Assembly (NCBI RefSeq): GCF_000152705.1
Contig: NZ_CH672413.1
Location: 1 to 64,000 of the forward strand
Direction: 5' to 3'
Source: Janibacter sp. HTCC2649
Lineage (GTDB): Bacteria; Actinomycetota; Actinomycetes; Actinomycetales; Dermatophilaceae
DNA: 64,000 nt
The position numbers and the translations under genes were made by a program. The notes below the pieces were generated by a model that was given only the letters and a program-made list of their open reading frames with translations, was not told the DNA's origin and ran no database searches. Of this stretch, positions 8,780 to 17,044 are shown piece by piece; position 1 is the stretch's first letter, and the number at the start of each line of letters is the position of its first letter.

Positions 8780-11157
8780 CGGTTGCCGAGTCGGCCGAAC
8801 TGCGTGCTCGCCGGGACGAGTGGACGCGTGAGGTGGTGCGCTTCACCGACATCCGGCTGCTCGTGCCCTCGCTCGTGGCGTGGGCCCTGCTCGCCCTGAC
8901 CCTGACCTGGTCGGCGGGGCCGCGATGGGTCGTCACGGGGGTGCTGGTCGCCGTGCTCCTGGGCGCGCGGCTCCTGCGACGGAGCGCCCGTCGCCTGACG
9001 CTCGTCGTCGGGGTCGCGCTGCTCGTCCAGGTGGCTGGCAACGGCCAGCACGCCCTGCGCGGTGTCGGCGATCTCGACGACCTCACCTCGGCCCGGGCCG
9101 TGGTCACGCTCGAGGCGACGGTGACCTCCGATCCGGTGACCCTCGCGGCGCGGGGCAGCGGGGAGCCGGTCGTCATGGCCAAGGCCACGGCGCACCGGGT
9201 CGACGGGCGCGGACGGAGCACACCGGCATACGCGCCGATTTCGCTGCGCGGAGACGAGTCGCTGCTCAAGGTGAAGTGGCACGACGAGGTGAGGCTGCGA
9301 GGACGGTTGGCTCCGCCGTTGCCGGGCTATCCGGAGCTGGCCGTGCTGCGGGTCTCGAGTCACGAGGTCACGAAGCCGGCGGGTGCGATCGCGCGGGTTG
9401 CCGAGCACCTGCGGTCCGGGTTGCGAAGGGCGGTGGACCCCACCCCGGCCGACGCGCGCGGACTGCTGCCCGGGCTCGTCATCGGTGACACGAGTCGGAC
9501 TCCGCCCGATCTCACAGAGGCGATGCAGGCGACGGGGATGACGCACCTGACGGCCGTCAGCGGTTCGAACATCGCGGTAGTCGGTGGGATGGTGCTCGGG
9601 CTGTGCGTTCTCGTCGGGGTTCCTCGACGCTGGCGACCGTACGTCGTGGCGCTCGCCATCCTCGGGTTCGTCGTGCTTGCCCGACCCGAGCCGAGTGTCG
9701 TGCGGGCGGCGGCCATGGGACTGATCGGCCTCATCGGGATGAGTCGCTCGCGCCGCGCGGCCGGCTTGCCCGTCCTCGCTGGAGCGATTGTCGTCGTGCT
9801 CGTGGTCGACCCGTGGATGTCGCGATCGTTCGGCTTCGCCCTGTCGGCTCTGGCCACGCTCGGCCTGCTGCTCTTCACCCGACCGTGGGGTGATGCGATT
9901 GCGCAGCGCTTGCCACCGAGGTTGGCATTCATGGGGCCGGCGATCGCCATTCCCGTTGCGGCACAGGCGATGTGTGCCCCGCTCATCGTCGTGCTCCAGG
10001 GCTCGGTGAGCATTGTCGGCATCGCCGCCAACCTCGTTGCGGCCCCGCTGGTGGCGCCCGCCACGATCGCGGGGGTGGTGGCCGCACTGGTGTCGGTGGT
10101 GGCCGATGCGCCGGCCCGACTCGTGGGTTGGCTGGGCGCAGTTCCCACGTTGGGCATCGCGCGGACCGCACGCGTGATGGCGGATGTCCCGGGTGGGACG
10201 CTGCCGTGGCCCGATGGGGCGCCGGGTGCCGTGTTGCTTGCGGGGCTCACCGTCCTGCTGCTGCTCATGGGGCGATGGCTCGGACGGTTCGCCCTGGTCA
10301 AGCCGCTCGTCGCCGTGCTCATCGTGGCGCTGACCGCAGCGATGACGATCCCGACGAGGGTGGTGACCTGGCCACCGGAGGGCTGGCGGATCGCCTTCTG
10401 CGACGTCGGCCAGGGTGATGCCGCAGTCGTGCGCACGGGACCGGGGCGGGCGCTCGTCGTCGATGCCGGGCCCGAGCCGTCGGCCGTGGACGGGTGCCTT
10501 GATTCCCTCGGTGTCGAGGTGGTCGACGCGGTGGTGTTGACGCACTTCCACGCCGACCACGTCGAGGGTCTGCCCGGAGTCATCGGCGGGCGCGAGGTCG
10601 CTCAGGTGCTCGTGTCACCGATCGCCGAGCCGGGCTACCAGGTCGGTGAGGTGACCCGATGGGCGAGAGCACACGGCATACCCGTCTCTGCGGTCGCGGC
10701 GGGTGACCGGCTCGCGTTCGGGGACGTCACCGCAGAGGTGTGGGCGCCGGTGCGGCGCATCGCGGCCGGGTCGGTGCCCAACAACGCAAGCATCGTGCTG
10801 GCCGTCCATGTGGGCGAGGTCGACGCCCTGCTGCTGGGAGACGTCGAGCGGGAGGCGGCCCACGACCTCGTCCTGAGGATGCGACGAGATCCCCAGATGT
10901 CCTCTGCTGCAGCGGAATTCGATGTGGTCAAGACGCCTCACCACGGCAGTGCGAACCTTGACCCGGCCCTGATGGCCGCCGTGCGTGCACCCGTCGCGGT
11001 GATCAGCGTGGGGAAGGACAACGACTACGGGCACCCGACGGCCGCGCACCTGGCCATGCTCCGGAGCAACGGGTATGCCGCCTATCGCACTGACCAGCGT
11101 GGGCACATCGCCGTCGTCGAGCGCGACGGTCGGCTTGAGGTCGTCACGGCGAAGTGA
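8776..11157 (+). CDS. comEC: ComEC/Rec2 DNA-translocation channel protein
   Basis: The 793-residue polytopic protein predicted to carry single-stranded DNA across the membrane. Order: an OB-like N-terminal part, then a Competence domain with many helices (GMTHLTAVSGSNIAVVGGM near residue 255). The C-terminal metallo-beta-lactamase domain has the metal motif THFHADHVEGL (about residue 590) and later KTPHHGS, expected to degrade the non-transported strand. GTG 8776 overlaps the comEA stop, indicating translational coupling. The full set of domains is intact. No other competence genes are in the window. Confidence 0.94.
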   Translation: MTVAESAELRARRDEWTREVVRFTDIRLLVPSLVAWALLALTLTWSAGPRWVVTGVLVAVLLGARLLRRSARRLTLVVGVALLVQVAGNGQHALRGVGDLDDLTSARAVVTLEATVTSDPVTLAARGSGEPVVMAKATAHRVDGRGRSTPAYAPISLRGDESLLKVKWHDEVRLRGRLAPPLPGYPELAVLRVSSHEVTKPAGAIARVAEHLRSGLRRAVDPTPADARGLLPGLVIGDTSRTPPDLTEAMQATGMTHLTAVSGSNIAVVGGMVLGLCVLVGVPRRWRPYVVALAILGFVVLARPEPSVVRAAAMGLIGLIGMSRSRRAAGLPVLAGAIVVVLVVDPWMSRSFGFALSALATLGLLLFTRPWGDAIAQRLPPRLAFMGPAIAIPVAAQAMCAPLIVVLQGSVSIVGIAANLVAAPLVAPATIAGVVAALVSVVADAPARLVGWLGAVPTLGIARTARVMADVPGGTLPWPDGAPGAVLLAGLTVLLLLMGRWLGRFALVKPLVAVLIVALTAAMTIPTRVVTWPPEGWRIAFCDVGQGDAAVVRTGPGRALVVDAGPEPSAVDGCLDSLGVEVVDAVVLTHFHADHVEGLPGVIGGREVAQVLVSPIAEPGYQVGEVTRWARAHGIPVSAVAAGDRLAFGDVTAEVWAPVRRIAAGSVPNNASIVLAVHVGEVDALLLGDVEREAAHDLVLRMRRDPQMSSAAAEFDVVKTPHHGSANLDPALMAAVRAPVAVISVGKDNDYGHPTAAHLAMLRSNGYAAYRTDQRGHIAVVERDGRLEVVTAK

Positions 11158-11172
11158 CGCCACGTGGGTCGA

Positions 11173-12114
11173 TCAGTGGGCAAGGGCCTTCTTGCGGGTC
11201 TTGGCCTGCGACGCCTTGGCGCTCTCGACGAGGGCGTCGAGGGTGGCCTTGACGGCGGGAACGCGCTGGAGGTCGGGCGTCGTGACGGCGACGATGTGGC
11301 GGCGAGAGGCCGGGGTCATCGGGAGGGCGGCGACGTCCTCGTGGTGGACCGTCTTGAGGATGAGGTCGGGGATGACCGCGACACCGAGGCCCTCGGCGAT
11401 GAGGCCCATGACCGCGACGTAGTCCTCGGTCTCGTAGGCGATGTTGGGGACGTAGCCAGCGGTGCTCGCGAGCTGGAGGAGGTGGCCGCGACAGCGCGGG
11501 CAACCGGCGATCCAGGTCTCGTCCTTGAGCGCGGCCATGTCGACGTTCTTGGCGTGGGCCAGCTCGTGAGTGAGGGGAACGGCGAGCAGGACCTCGTCGT
11601 CGAGGAGGGGAGTGGTGACGAAGGCTTCGAGGTCCTCTTCGCCGCGGCCGAGGTCGGTGCCCTCGTAGACAAACGCGACCGCGAGATCGCACTCCCCGGC
11701 GCGCAGGGCGGCGAGCGACTCGCGCGGCTCGGCCTCGCTGAAGGTGATCGTGACGCCGGGGTGGTCGGCCTTGACCTTGGCCAGGGCCTTGGGGACGAGG
11801 GTCGCCGAGGCGCTGGGGAAGGCCATGAGGCGGACGCGGCCAGAGCGCAGACCGGCGATGGCGGCGACTTCTTCCTCGGCGGCGTCGAGCGCGGACAGGA
11901 CCGGGCCCGCGTGGCGGGCGAGCACTGCTCCGGCCTCGGTGAGGCGGACGCTGCGGCCGATGCGCTCGACGAGCGTCGTGCCCGTGCGCGTCTCGAGGCG
12001 GCGCACCATCTGCGAGATGGCGGGCTGGGAGTAGCCCAGTGAGAGCGCCGCCGCGGTGAAGCTGCCCTCATCGGCAATGGCGCGCATGACCCGGAGGCCG
12101 GCTGCATCAATCAT
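11173..12114 (-). CDS. LysR family transcriptional regulator
   Basis: A 313-residue regulator with an N-terminal winged helix-turn-helix (EGSFTAAALSLGYSQPAISQMVRRLE, about residues 16-41) and a C-terminal substrate-binding domain (GRVRLMAFPSASATLVP onward). The C-terminal tail is Lys-rich. It is convergent with comEC, with a 15-base gap. The target genes are not evident, because the neighbouring + strand gene is a small protein. Residues CPRC in the effector domain are unusual but not diagnostic. Confidence 0.9.
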   Translation of the reverse strand: MIDAAGLRVMRAIADEGSFTAAALSLGYSQPAISQMVRRLETRTGTTLVERIGRSVRLTEAGAVLARHAGPVLSALDAAEEEVAAIAGLRSGRVRLMAFPSASATLVPKALAKVKADHPGVTITFSEAEPRESLAALRAGECDLAVAFVYEGTDLGRGEEDLEAFVTTPLLDDEVLLAVPLTHELAHAKNVDMAALKDETWIAGCPRCRGHLLQLASTAGYVPNIAYETEDYVAVMGLIAEGLGVAVIPDLILKTVHHEDVAALPMTPASRRHIVAVTTPDLQRVPAVKATLDALVESAKASQAKTRKKALAH

Positions 12115-12125
12115 GGATGCATTCT

Positions 12126-12140
12126 ATAACGCTCAGTTAT
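12126..12140. promoter_or_regulatory. candidate LysR autoregulatory site
   Basis: ATAAC-GCTCA-GTTAT, a perfect five-base inverted repeat with the T-N11-A spacing of LysR-type binding sites. It starts 12 bases upstream of the lysR start codon in an unusually AT-rich stretch. It is likely bound by the adjacent regulator; this is an inference from position and form. Confidence 0.45.
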
Positions 12141-12239
12141 CAAACTTCCAGTCCTTCGCACAGGGTGTGATGCAGCGTCCCGTGGTGGCGCGGTATGGGT
12201 GCGGTGTATCTGCAGGGAGAGCGTCGCCTCCTTCCCTAC

Positions 12240-12428
12240 ATGAAGACCACGTTCCGCCGGCGGACAGCCCGCCGCAGCCACCACCCGGACGTCAGCTGTG
12301 ACGCCCTCGGGCGCTGGCACTGGAAGTGCCAGTGCGGCGCCGGAGCCCACGCGGGTGGGTCGGCCACGGACTGGCGCTGGATGGTGACGGGGGCACTGGT
12401 CCACCAGAACGCCTGCCCCGGCGAGTGA
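12240..12428 (+). CDS. small Cys/Trp-rich hypothetical protein
   Basis: A 62-residue protein starting at ATG 12240, with a basic N-terminus (KTTFRRRTARRSHH), then CDALGRWHWKCQCGAG and a Trp-rich C-terminal half ending QNACPGE. Four cysteines suggest a small metal-binding or disulphide-bonded fold, but no family was recognised. A longer in-frame ATG exists at 12195; the chosen start gives a compact protein. It is a single gene between the lysR promoter and the isochorismatase-like gene. It may be expressed, but no strong ribosome-binding site is seen. Confidence 0.45.
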   Translation: MKTTFRRRTARRSHHPDVSCDALGRWHWKCQCGAGAHAGGSATDWRWMVTGALVHQNACPGE

Positions 12429-12577
12429 CAGCCCCGGCTTCACCCCTGGCGTCTGCGTCAAGGGTCGCTGGAGCCGCCACATCCGCAGACGCAGAGGGGG
12501 CGGTGTGGCGGAAAGGTTGCGGAGGATGTCTTTGATGCCACTAGGCCGACGGGGGTTCCGCGGGGTGAGGTGGTGAG

Positions 12578-13171
12578 ATGACCTCCGCGCCCGCACCTGT
12601 TCTCGCCCTTGCTGACAACGCAGCCCTGGTGTTGATCGACATCCAGAGCGGGTTCGACGATGCAGTCTGGGGACGTCCCAGTCCTGACGCGGAAGCGGCT
12701 CAGGGGCGTATGTCCGCGCTCGCGGTGAGGTGGTCCGAGACCGGCCGACCCATCGTCGTCGTGCGGCACGACAGCGTGGGAGCGGAGTCGCCGTTGCGTC
12801 CGGGCCAGCCGGGCAACAACCTCGTGGGCTGGGTCGCCGAGCTGGAGGCAGCGGTCCTCGTCACCAAGACCGTCAATTCGGCCTTCATTGGTGAGCCGGA
12901 CCTGAACATGTGGCTGCGCGAGCGTGGCATCGGACAGATCGTCGTGACGGGCATCCAGGCCAACATGTGTGTGGAGACCACGGCACGGATGGGAGGCAAC
13001 CTCGGCTACGACGTCATCGTGCCGATCGACGCCACGAGCACCTTCGACCTGGCCGGACCCGAGGGCGCAGTGATGTCGGCCGAGGACCTCACCCGGGCCA
13101 CGGCGACCAACCTTCACGGAGGTGGATTCGCGACCGTCACTTCTGCCGCGGCCCTCCTGGCCTGCGCGTGA
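12578..13171 (+). CDS. isochorismatase-like cysteine hydrolase
   Basis: A 197-residue member of the cysteine hydrolase superfamily (isochorismatase, nicotinamidase and relatives). The catalytic triad can be seen: Asp in LVLIDIQSGFDD (about residue 21), Lys in VTKTVNSAF (about residue 97) and Cys in TGIQANMCVETT (about residue 129), with the cis-peptide region preceding it. The substrate cannot be assigned. GTGAGG-type purines precede ATG 12578. A SRPBCC gene starts 14 bases downstream and a sirtuin gene follows, so an NAD-related role (nicotinamide hydrolysis) is possible but unproven. Confidence 0.82.
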   Translation: MTSAPAPVLALADNAALVLIDIQSGFDDAVWGRPSPDAEAAQGRMSALAVRWSETGRPIVVVRHDSVGAESPLRPGQPGNNLVGWVAELEAAVLVTKTVNSAFIGEPDLNMWLRERGIGQIVVTGIQANMCVETTARMGGNLGYDVIVPIDATSTFDLAGPEGAVMSAEDLTRATATNLHGGGFATVTSAAALLACA

Positions 13172-13184
13172 TGCACTGGGGCGC

Positions 13185-13718
13185 ATGACTGCATCTCAGG
13201 ATCCGACTGTCGCCGAGAGCCAGACTGTCCCCGCTGATGGGGCCGTCCCCGTCGATTCGCTCTCTGCTCGTCGCTTCATCCCCGCTCTGCCGGCCGAGAT
13301 CTTCGCTGTCCTGGCCGATCCGCTCGGCCACGTCGACATTGATGCCAGCGGCATGCTGCAGGACGCTGAGGGCGACACGGTCACGAGCATCGGGGATCGC
13401 TTCGTCGTGCACATGGATCGCGAGGCGCTGGGCGATGTCCCCATGGGCCGCTACGACGTCACGGTGGTCATCGATCGCTTCGAGAGGGATCGCGAGATCG
13501 CGTGGTGGATCGACGGCACCATTCAGCCTCCGATCGGGCACCGCTACGGGTATGCCCTCGACGCCGGCGAACACGACGGTGTCCAGGGAACGTGGGTGAC
13601 CTCGAGCTACGACTGGTCGCAGGTGTCCGACAAGTGGCGCAGGATCTTCCCCGTCCTCACCGAGGCGAACCTGCGGGCGACGCTGGGCATCCTCGAGCGG
13701 GTCACGCGGCGGCGCTGA
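13185..13718 (+). CDS. SRPBCC (START/AHSA1-like) domain protein
   Basis: A 177-residue soluble protein. After a polar 30-residue N-terminus it shows the SRPBCC pattern: RFIPALPAEIFAVLADPLGHVDI, a central beta region with DVTVVIDRFERDREIAWW, then GTWVTSSYDWSQVSDKW and a C-terminal helix LRATLGILERVTR. Such proteins bind hydrophobic ligands; no substrate can be inferred. ATG 13185 follows the isochorismatase-like gene by 13 bases, so the two are probably co-transcribed. Confidence 0.75.
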   Translation: MTASQDPTVAESQTVPADGAVPVDSLSARRFIPALPAEIFAVLADPLGHVDIDASGMLQDAEGDTVTSIGDRFVVHMDREALGDVPMGRYDVTVVIDRFERDREIAWWIDGTIQPPIGHRYGYALDAGEHDGVQGTWVTSSYDWSQVSDKWRRIFPVLTEANLRATLGILERVTRRR

Positions 13719-13771
13719 CGCCCTCATCAGGGGGACCTGCCAGTGTTCTCCAGCCGACCTACGATGGCGGG

Positions 13772-14647
13772 GTGAGTCGTGAGGTGTCGGTCGCGGAGGT
13801 GTCGGAGTTGCTGGGCCAGCGCGGCCCCGCTCTCGTGCTGACTGGCGCCGGGATCTCCACGGAGAGCGGGATCCCGGACTACCGCGGCCCCGACGGCAAC
13901 CGACGGGTCACGCCGATGTCGCAGCAGGAGTTCGTTGCGACGAGTGGTGCGCGACAGCGCTATTGGGCACGCAGCTTCATCGGCTGGCAGCGCTTCACGG
14001 TCGCCGAACCCAACGCGGGGCATCGCGCCGTCACCGGGCTCCAGCGTGCCGGGGCGTTCGGCACGGTCATCACCCAGAACGTCGACGGCCTCCACCAGGA
14101 CGCCGGCACCCGCGATGTCATCGAGCTCCACGGGAGCCTTGCCGAGGTCGAATGCCTCACCTGCGGGGAGCGCGTCGACCGCGACCTCGTGCAGGCCTTC
14201 ATGGACGACGCCAACCCCGGATTCGCCTCTCTCGCACTGGGACTCGTCGGTGACGGCTCACAGATCAGCAGCCAGATCCGACCCGACGGCGACATCGTCC
14301 TTGCCGATTCGGCCGTCGAGACCTTCATCGCTCCGCGCTGTCTCGTATGCCGTGCCGACACCCTCAAACCCGACGTCGTCTTCTTCGGTGGTTCCGTCCC
14401 GAAGCAGCGAGTCGAGCAGTGCTTCGCGCTCACCGAGGCGGCGCCGGCCCTCGTGGTGCTCGGGTCGTCGCTCAAGGTGATGAGCGGATACCGGTTCGTC
14501 CGACGGGCGGCCGCACACGGCATACCCGTGGTCGTCGTCACGAAAGGCCCCACGCGCGCAGACGCCGAGACAACGCATCGTATTGATGCGCCGCTCGGCG
14601 TCACGTTGTCCGCGTTGGCGGACGAGTTCGCGGTGCGGGTGAACTGA
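13772..14647 (+). CDS. NAD-dependent protein deacetylase, sirtuin
   Basis: A class-II/III-like bacterial sirtuin of 291 residues that removes acyl groups from lysines using NAD. Visible motifs: GAGISTESGIPDYRGP (NAD binding), TQNVDGLHQDAG with the catalytic His in ELHGS, and the structural zinc cysteines CLTC and CLVC. The NAD-pocket segments FFGGSVP and GSSLKVMSGYR follow. The GTG start at 13772 is preceded at six bases by TACGAT, the leaderless-promoter pattern. It converges with lexA, whose end lies 13 bases away. Confidence 0.92.
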   Translation: MSREVSVAEVSELLGQRGPALVLTGAGISTESGIPDYRGPDGNRRVTPMSQQEFVATSGARQRYWARSFIGWQRFTVAEPNAGHRAVTGLQRAGAFGTVITQNVDGLHQDAGTRDVIELHGSLAEVECLTCGERVDRDLVQAFMDDANPGFASLALGLVGDGSQISSQIRPDGDIVLADSAVETFIAPRCLVCRADTLKPDVVFFGGSVPKQRVEQCFALTEAAPALVVLGSSLKVMSGYRFVRRAAAHGIPVVVVTKGPTRADAETTHRIDAPLGVTLSALADEFAVRVN

Positions 14648-14659
14648 GTTCGGGAAGGC

Positions 14660-15412
14660 TCAGATCCGGCGGAGGACGGCGGTGACCTTGCCCAGGATCG
14701 TGGCGTGGTCGCCGTCGATCGGGTCGAAGGCCGGGTTGTGCGGCATGAGCCAGACCTTGCCGTCCTTGCGCTTGAACGTCTTGACCGTCGCCTCGTTGTC
14801 GAGCATCGCGGCCACGATGTCGCCGTTGTCAGCGGTGGGCTGCTGGCGCACGACCACCCAGTCACCGTCGCAGATCGCGGCATCGATCATCGAGTCACCC
14901 ACGACCTTGAGCAGGAAGAGCGTGCCCTCACCGACGATCTGCTTGGGCAGCGGGAAGACCTCGTCGACGGACTCCTCGGCCATGATCGGCACACCGGCGG
15001 CGATCCGACCCAGCACGGGGACGTAGGTCGCCTCGGGCCGCGCGTCACCCGAACCGGTCGGATCCAGGTCGGCGTCGATGTCGTCGGGCGCTGCGCCACC
15101 GCGATATCCGCGGATGTCGCTCGGCGTGTCGGGGGAGATGACCTCGAGGGCGCGGGGGCGGTTGGGGTCGCGCCGCAGGTAGCCCTTCTTCTCCAGCGCG
15201 TGCAGCTGGTGCGACACGGAGCTGGGGGAGGTGAGGCCGACGGCCTGGCCGATCTCACGCATGCTCGGCGGGTAGCCGCGCCGGTCCACGGAGTTGCGGA
15301 TGACGTCGAGGACCTTGCGCTGACGCACCGTGAGCGTGCCGTCGCCGGGATCGCGGTCGGGCAGCTGCTGCACAACACTGTCATCGGCGTCGTGGCGAGG
15401 CTTGTCGCTCAT
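14660..15412 (-). CDS. lexA: SOS repressor LexA
   Basis: Represses DNA-damage genes and self-cleaves when activated by RecA filaments. The 250-residue protein has an N-terminal winged HTH ([21 protein letters not shown], about residues 50-72) and an acidic Asp/Pro-rich linker typical of actinobacteria. The cleavage site AAG lies in GRIAAGVPI, and the S24 Ser-Lys dyad in GDSMIDAA and [14 protein letters not shown] lies nine bases before the ATG. Its promoter region contains several SOS-box palindromes shared with the divergent LysM gene, so it is almost certainly autoregulated. Confidence 0.97.
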   Translation of the reverse strand: MSDKPRHDADDSVVQQLPDRDPGDGTLTVRQRKVLDVIRNSVDRRGYPPSMREIGQAVGLTSPSSVSHQLHALEKKGYLRRDPNRPRALEVISPDTPSDIRGYRGGAAPDDIDADLDPTGSGDARPEATYVPVLGRIAAGVPIMAEESVDEVFPLPKQIVGEGTLFLLKVVGDSMIDAAICDGDWVVVRQQPTADNGDIVAAMLDNEATVKTFKRKDGKVWLMPHNPAFDPIDGDHATILGKVTAVLRRI

Positions 15413-15486
15413 GGGTGTCGTCTCCTCAGAGGGGCGTTGTCAGTGGTGCCTGATTGGCTTCCTGACATGAGCACAGACTACGGAGT

Positions 15487-15584
15487 TCGAGCACATGTTT
15501 CAAACATCTGTTCGACGCGTGTCTTGAACTCCTCGAACATCCGTGCTACAAATCGTACAAGCGTTCGTTCGAACACCGTTTCGA
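15487..15584. promoter_or_regulatory. LexA operators (SOS boxes) in the lexA/LysM divergent promoter
   Basis: Four matches to the actinobacterial SOS box TCGAAC-N4-GTTCGA lie between the divergent genes. TCGAGCACATGTTTCA (15487-15502) and TCAAACATCTGTTCGA (15500-15515) overlap. TCGAACATCCGTGCTA (15533-15548) is a weak half-site. TCGAACACCGTTTCGA (15569-15584) is near-perfect. The arrangement allows LexA to repress both its own gene and the LysM gene. Confidence 0.88.
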
Positions 15585-15610
15585 TCGTGACATCGACCCA
15601 GGAGGACACC

Positions 15611-16021
15611 ATGAGTGCAGTTGCTGTTCTGGACGGCACCACCAATGGGTATGCCGTGCCCCTTCCCGTTCCGCGTCGCTCGCCGCAGCCGCGGCTCGTG
15701 TCCGTTCCCACGGGCGAGTCGGTGCGCGAGGTCGCGCAGCCCGCGCTGCGGCTGACCCGGGCCGGTCGTCTCGTGCTCACGAGCGCCGTCGTGCTCGTTG
15801 CCCTGCTCGTAGCGTTCGTCGCCCTCACCGGTGGGGCTGCCGCGTCGGCGCCCGCCGAGACGGTGACCGTCCAGCAGGGTCAGACGCTTTCCGAGATCGC
15901 CGCCGAGCACCTGACCGGAGTGTCCATCGCCACTGGTGTCTCGATGCTGCAGGACGCCAACGACCTGGCGAGCGCGCAGGTCCAGGCCGGCCAGACAATC
16001 GTCATCCCACTGGCTGACTGA
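15611..16021 (+). CDS. LysM-domain membrane protein, SOS-induced division-inhibitor-like
   Basis: A 136-residue protein with a cytoplasmic N-terminus, one membrane helix (about residues 55-76) and an extracellular LysM domain (ETVTVQQGQTLSEIAAEHL to IVIPLAD) that should bind peptidoglycan. GGAGGA precedes ATG 15611. Position divergent from lexA and behind strong SOS boxes matches the known actinobacterial SOS cell-division suppressors (C. glutamicum DivS, M. tuberculosis Rv2719c) in context and architecture. Its function as a division inhibitor is inferred from that context. Confidence 0.85.
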   Translation: MSAVAVLDGTTNGYAVPLPVPRRSPQPRLVSVPTGESVREVAQPALRLTRAGRLVLTSAVVLVALLVAFVALTGGAAASAPAETVTVQQGQTLSEIAAEHLTGVSIATGVSMLQDANDLASAQVQAGQTIVIPLAD

Positions 16022-16132
16022 TGGAGCGCTGGTTGCACCGCTGACGCACCACCACGAACTCCGAGCCGCTTCGACCCCGGTTCGGTCCTGAGTCCTTGGT
16101 TGAGCTTCGACCCCTCACCGACTCAGCACGGA

Positions 16133-16164
16133 GGGCGCCCCGCCACTGTTGGCGCGGGGCGCCC
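16133..16164 (+). terminator. terminator after the LysM gene
   Basis: Perfect 11-base inverted repeat GGGCGCCCCGC / GCGGGGCGCCC with a 10-base loop, followed by TTTG. It lies about 110 bases after the LysM gene stop and 54 bases before the next gene. Confidence 0.8.
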
Positions 16165-16217
16165 TTTGCTGTGTCCGCTCGTGCAATAAGACGAGGTGGC
16201 TTGGGCTTGGACCTCTC

Positions 16218-16676
16218 ATGGCGAACGAGAAGATCACGAAGGTCAGGCAGCTGAGGGTCGTTGTCGAGGCCCAGGACTACGACGAGGCCGTTCGGTTCTA
16301 TCGTGACGTGTTGGGCATGGACGAGATCGCAGCGTTCTCCGAGGGCGGCGACGACCGCGTCGCCATCCTCGAGGCCGGGCGGGCAACGTTCGAGATTGCG
16401 AGCCCGGCCCACAAGGTCGAGATCGATCGCGTCGAGGCGGGCGGGGCTCCGAGCCCGAAGATCCGGATCGCCTTCGAGGTGGACGACGCCGAGGCGGCAA
16501 CGCGCGACGCGGAGGAGGTCGGGGCGACGGTCGTGGCCGAGCCGGTCCTCACCCCGTGGATGTCGCTCAACTCGAGGCTCGAGGCACCCGCCGGCCTGAC
16601 GATCACGTTCTTCCAGGAGACCGAGGACTCGCACGAACGCGCCGAACGTGAAGGCTTCGGCACCAACGAGACCTGA
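16218..16676 (+). CDS. VOC (glyoxalase/bleomycin-resistance-like) protein
   Basis: A 152-residue vicinal-oxygen-chelate fold protein. It contains paired beta-alpha-beta units: VRQLRVVVEAQDYDEAVRFYRDVLGM at the start and RIAFEVDDAEAATRDAEEVGA in the middle, with LEAPAGLTITFFQE near the end holding the conserved metal-position Glu. Many such proteins bind small molecules or drugs; the substrate is unknown. ATG 16218 is chosen since it begins the conserved region. It stands alone. Confidence 0.82.
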   Translation: MANEKITKVRQLRVVVEAQDYDEAVRFYRDVLGMDEIAAFSEGGDDRVAILEAGRATFEIASPAHKVEIDRVEAGGAPSPKIRIAFEVDDAEAATRDAEEVGATVVAEPVLTPWMSLNSRLEAPAGLTITFFQETEDSHERAEREGFGTNET

Positions 16677-17044
16677 CCTCTGGCTCAGTGGATCCGGACG
16701 GTGAGTGGGCAAGGCCCCACTGGACGTGGTCGCTGAACTCCTCGTGGTCGGGACTGGGGACCTCGACGAGGTCCGTCGTTGGCTCATCCGCGACAGTGCA
16801 TCCTGTTGGTCTTCCGGCGGAAGTGGCTTGCTTCGGTGGCTACGCGACCGAGTTGGCGCGGAGCAGTTTTGGGTTCGCGACTCGTGCCACGCCGAGCTGG
16901 GATGGATCGACGGCTGCACCTCCGAACCTTCTCTGGGAAGAGTGGGACGGCACACGCGCCCCCTGACCGGCACTGTGATGTCCGTGCGGGGCACGAAGTC
17001 GTGTCCGTGCGGGGCACGAAGTCGGATGCGGCTGGGAAGTGGGG
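16677..17044. other. intergenic stretch with a 23-bp tandem repeat, no confident gene
   Basis: No gene is convincingly supported here. A + strand open frame of 119 codons (from 16705) has no recognisable domain, poor codon context and runs into the tail of the opposite gene. Two perfect copies of a 23-base unit (beginning TGTCCGTGCGGGGCACGAAG) lie head-to-tail at 16979-17001 and 17002-17024. This region is the 3' flank shared by the VOC gene and the converging winged-helix gene. Confidence 0.5.

Noticed and set aside
8752-10560. 602-codon open frame opposite comEC
   Set aside because: Shadow frame; His/Arg/Asp-rich composition typical of reverse GC-rich codons.
16979-17024. CRISPR-like direct repeat
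   Set aside because: Only two adjacent 23-base units with no spacers; a simple tandem duplication.
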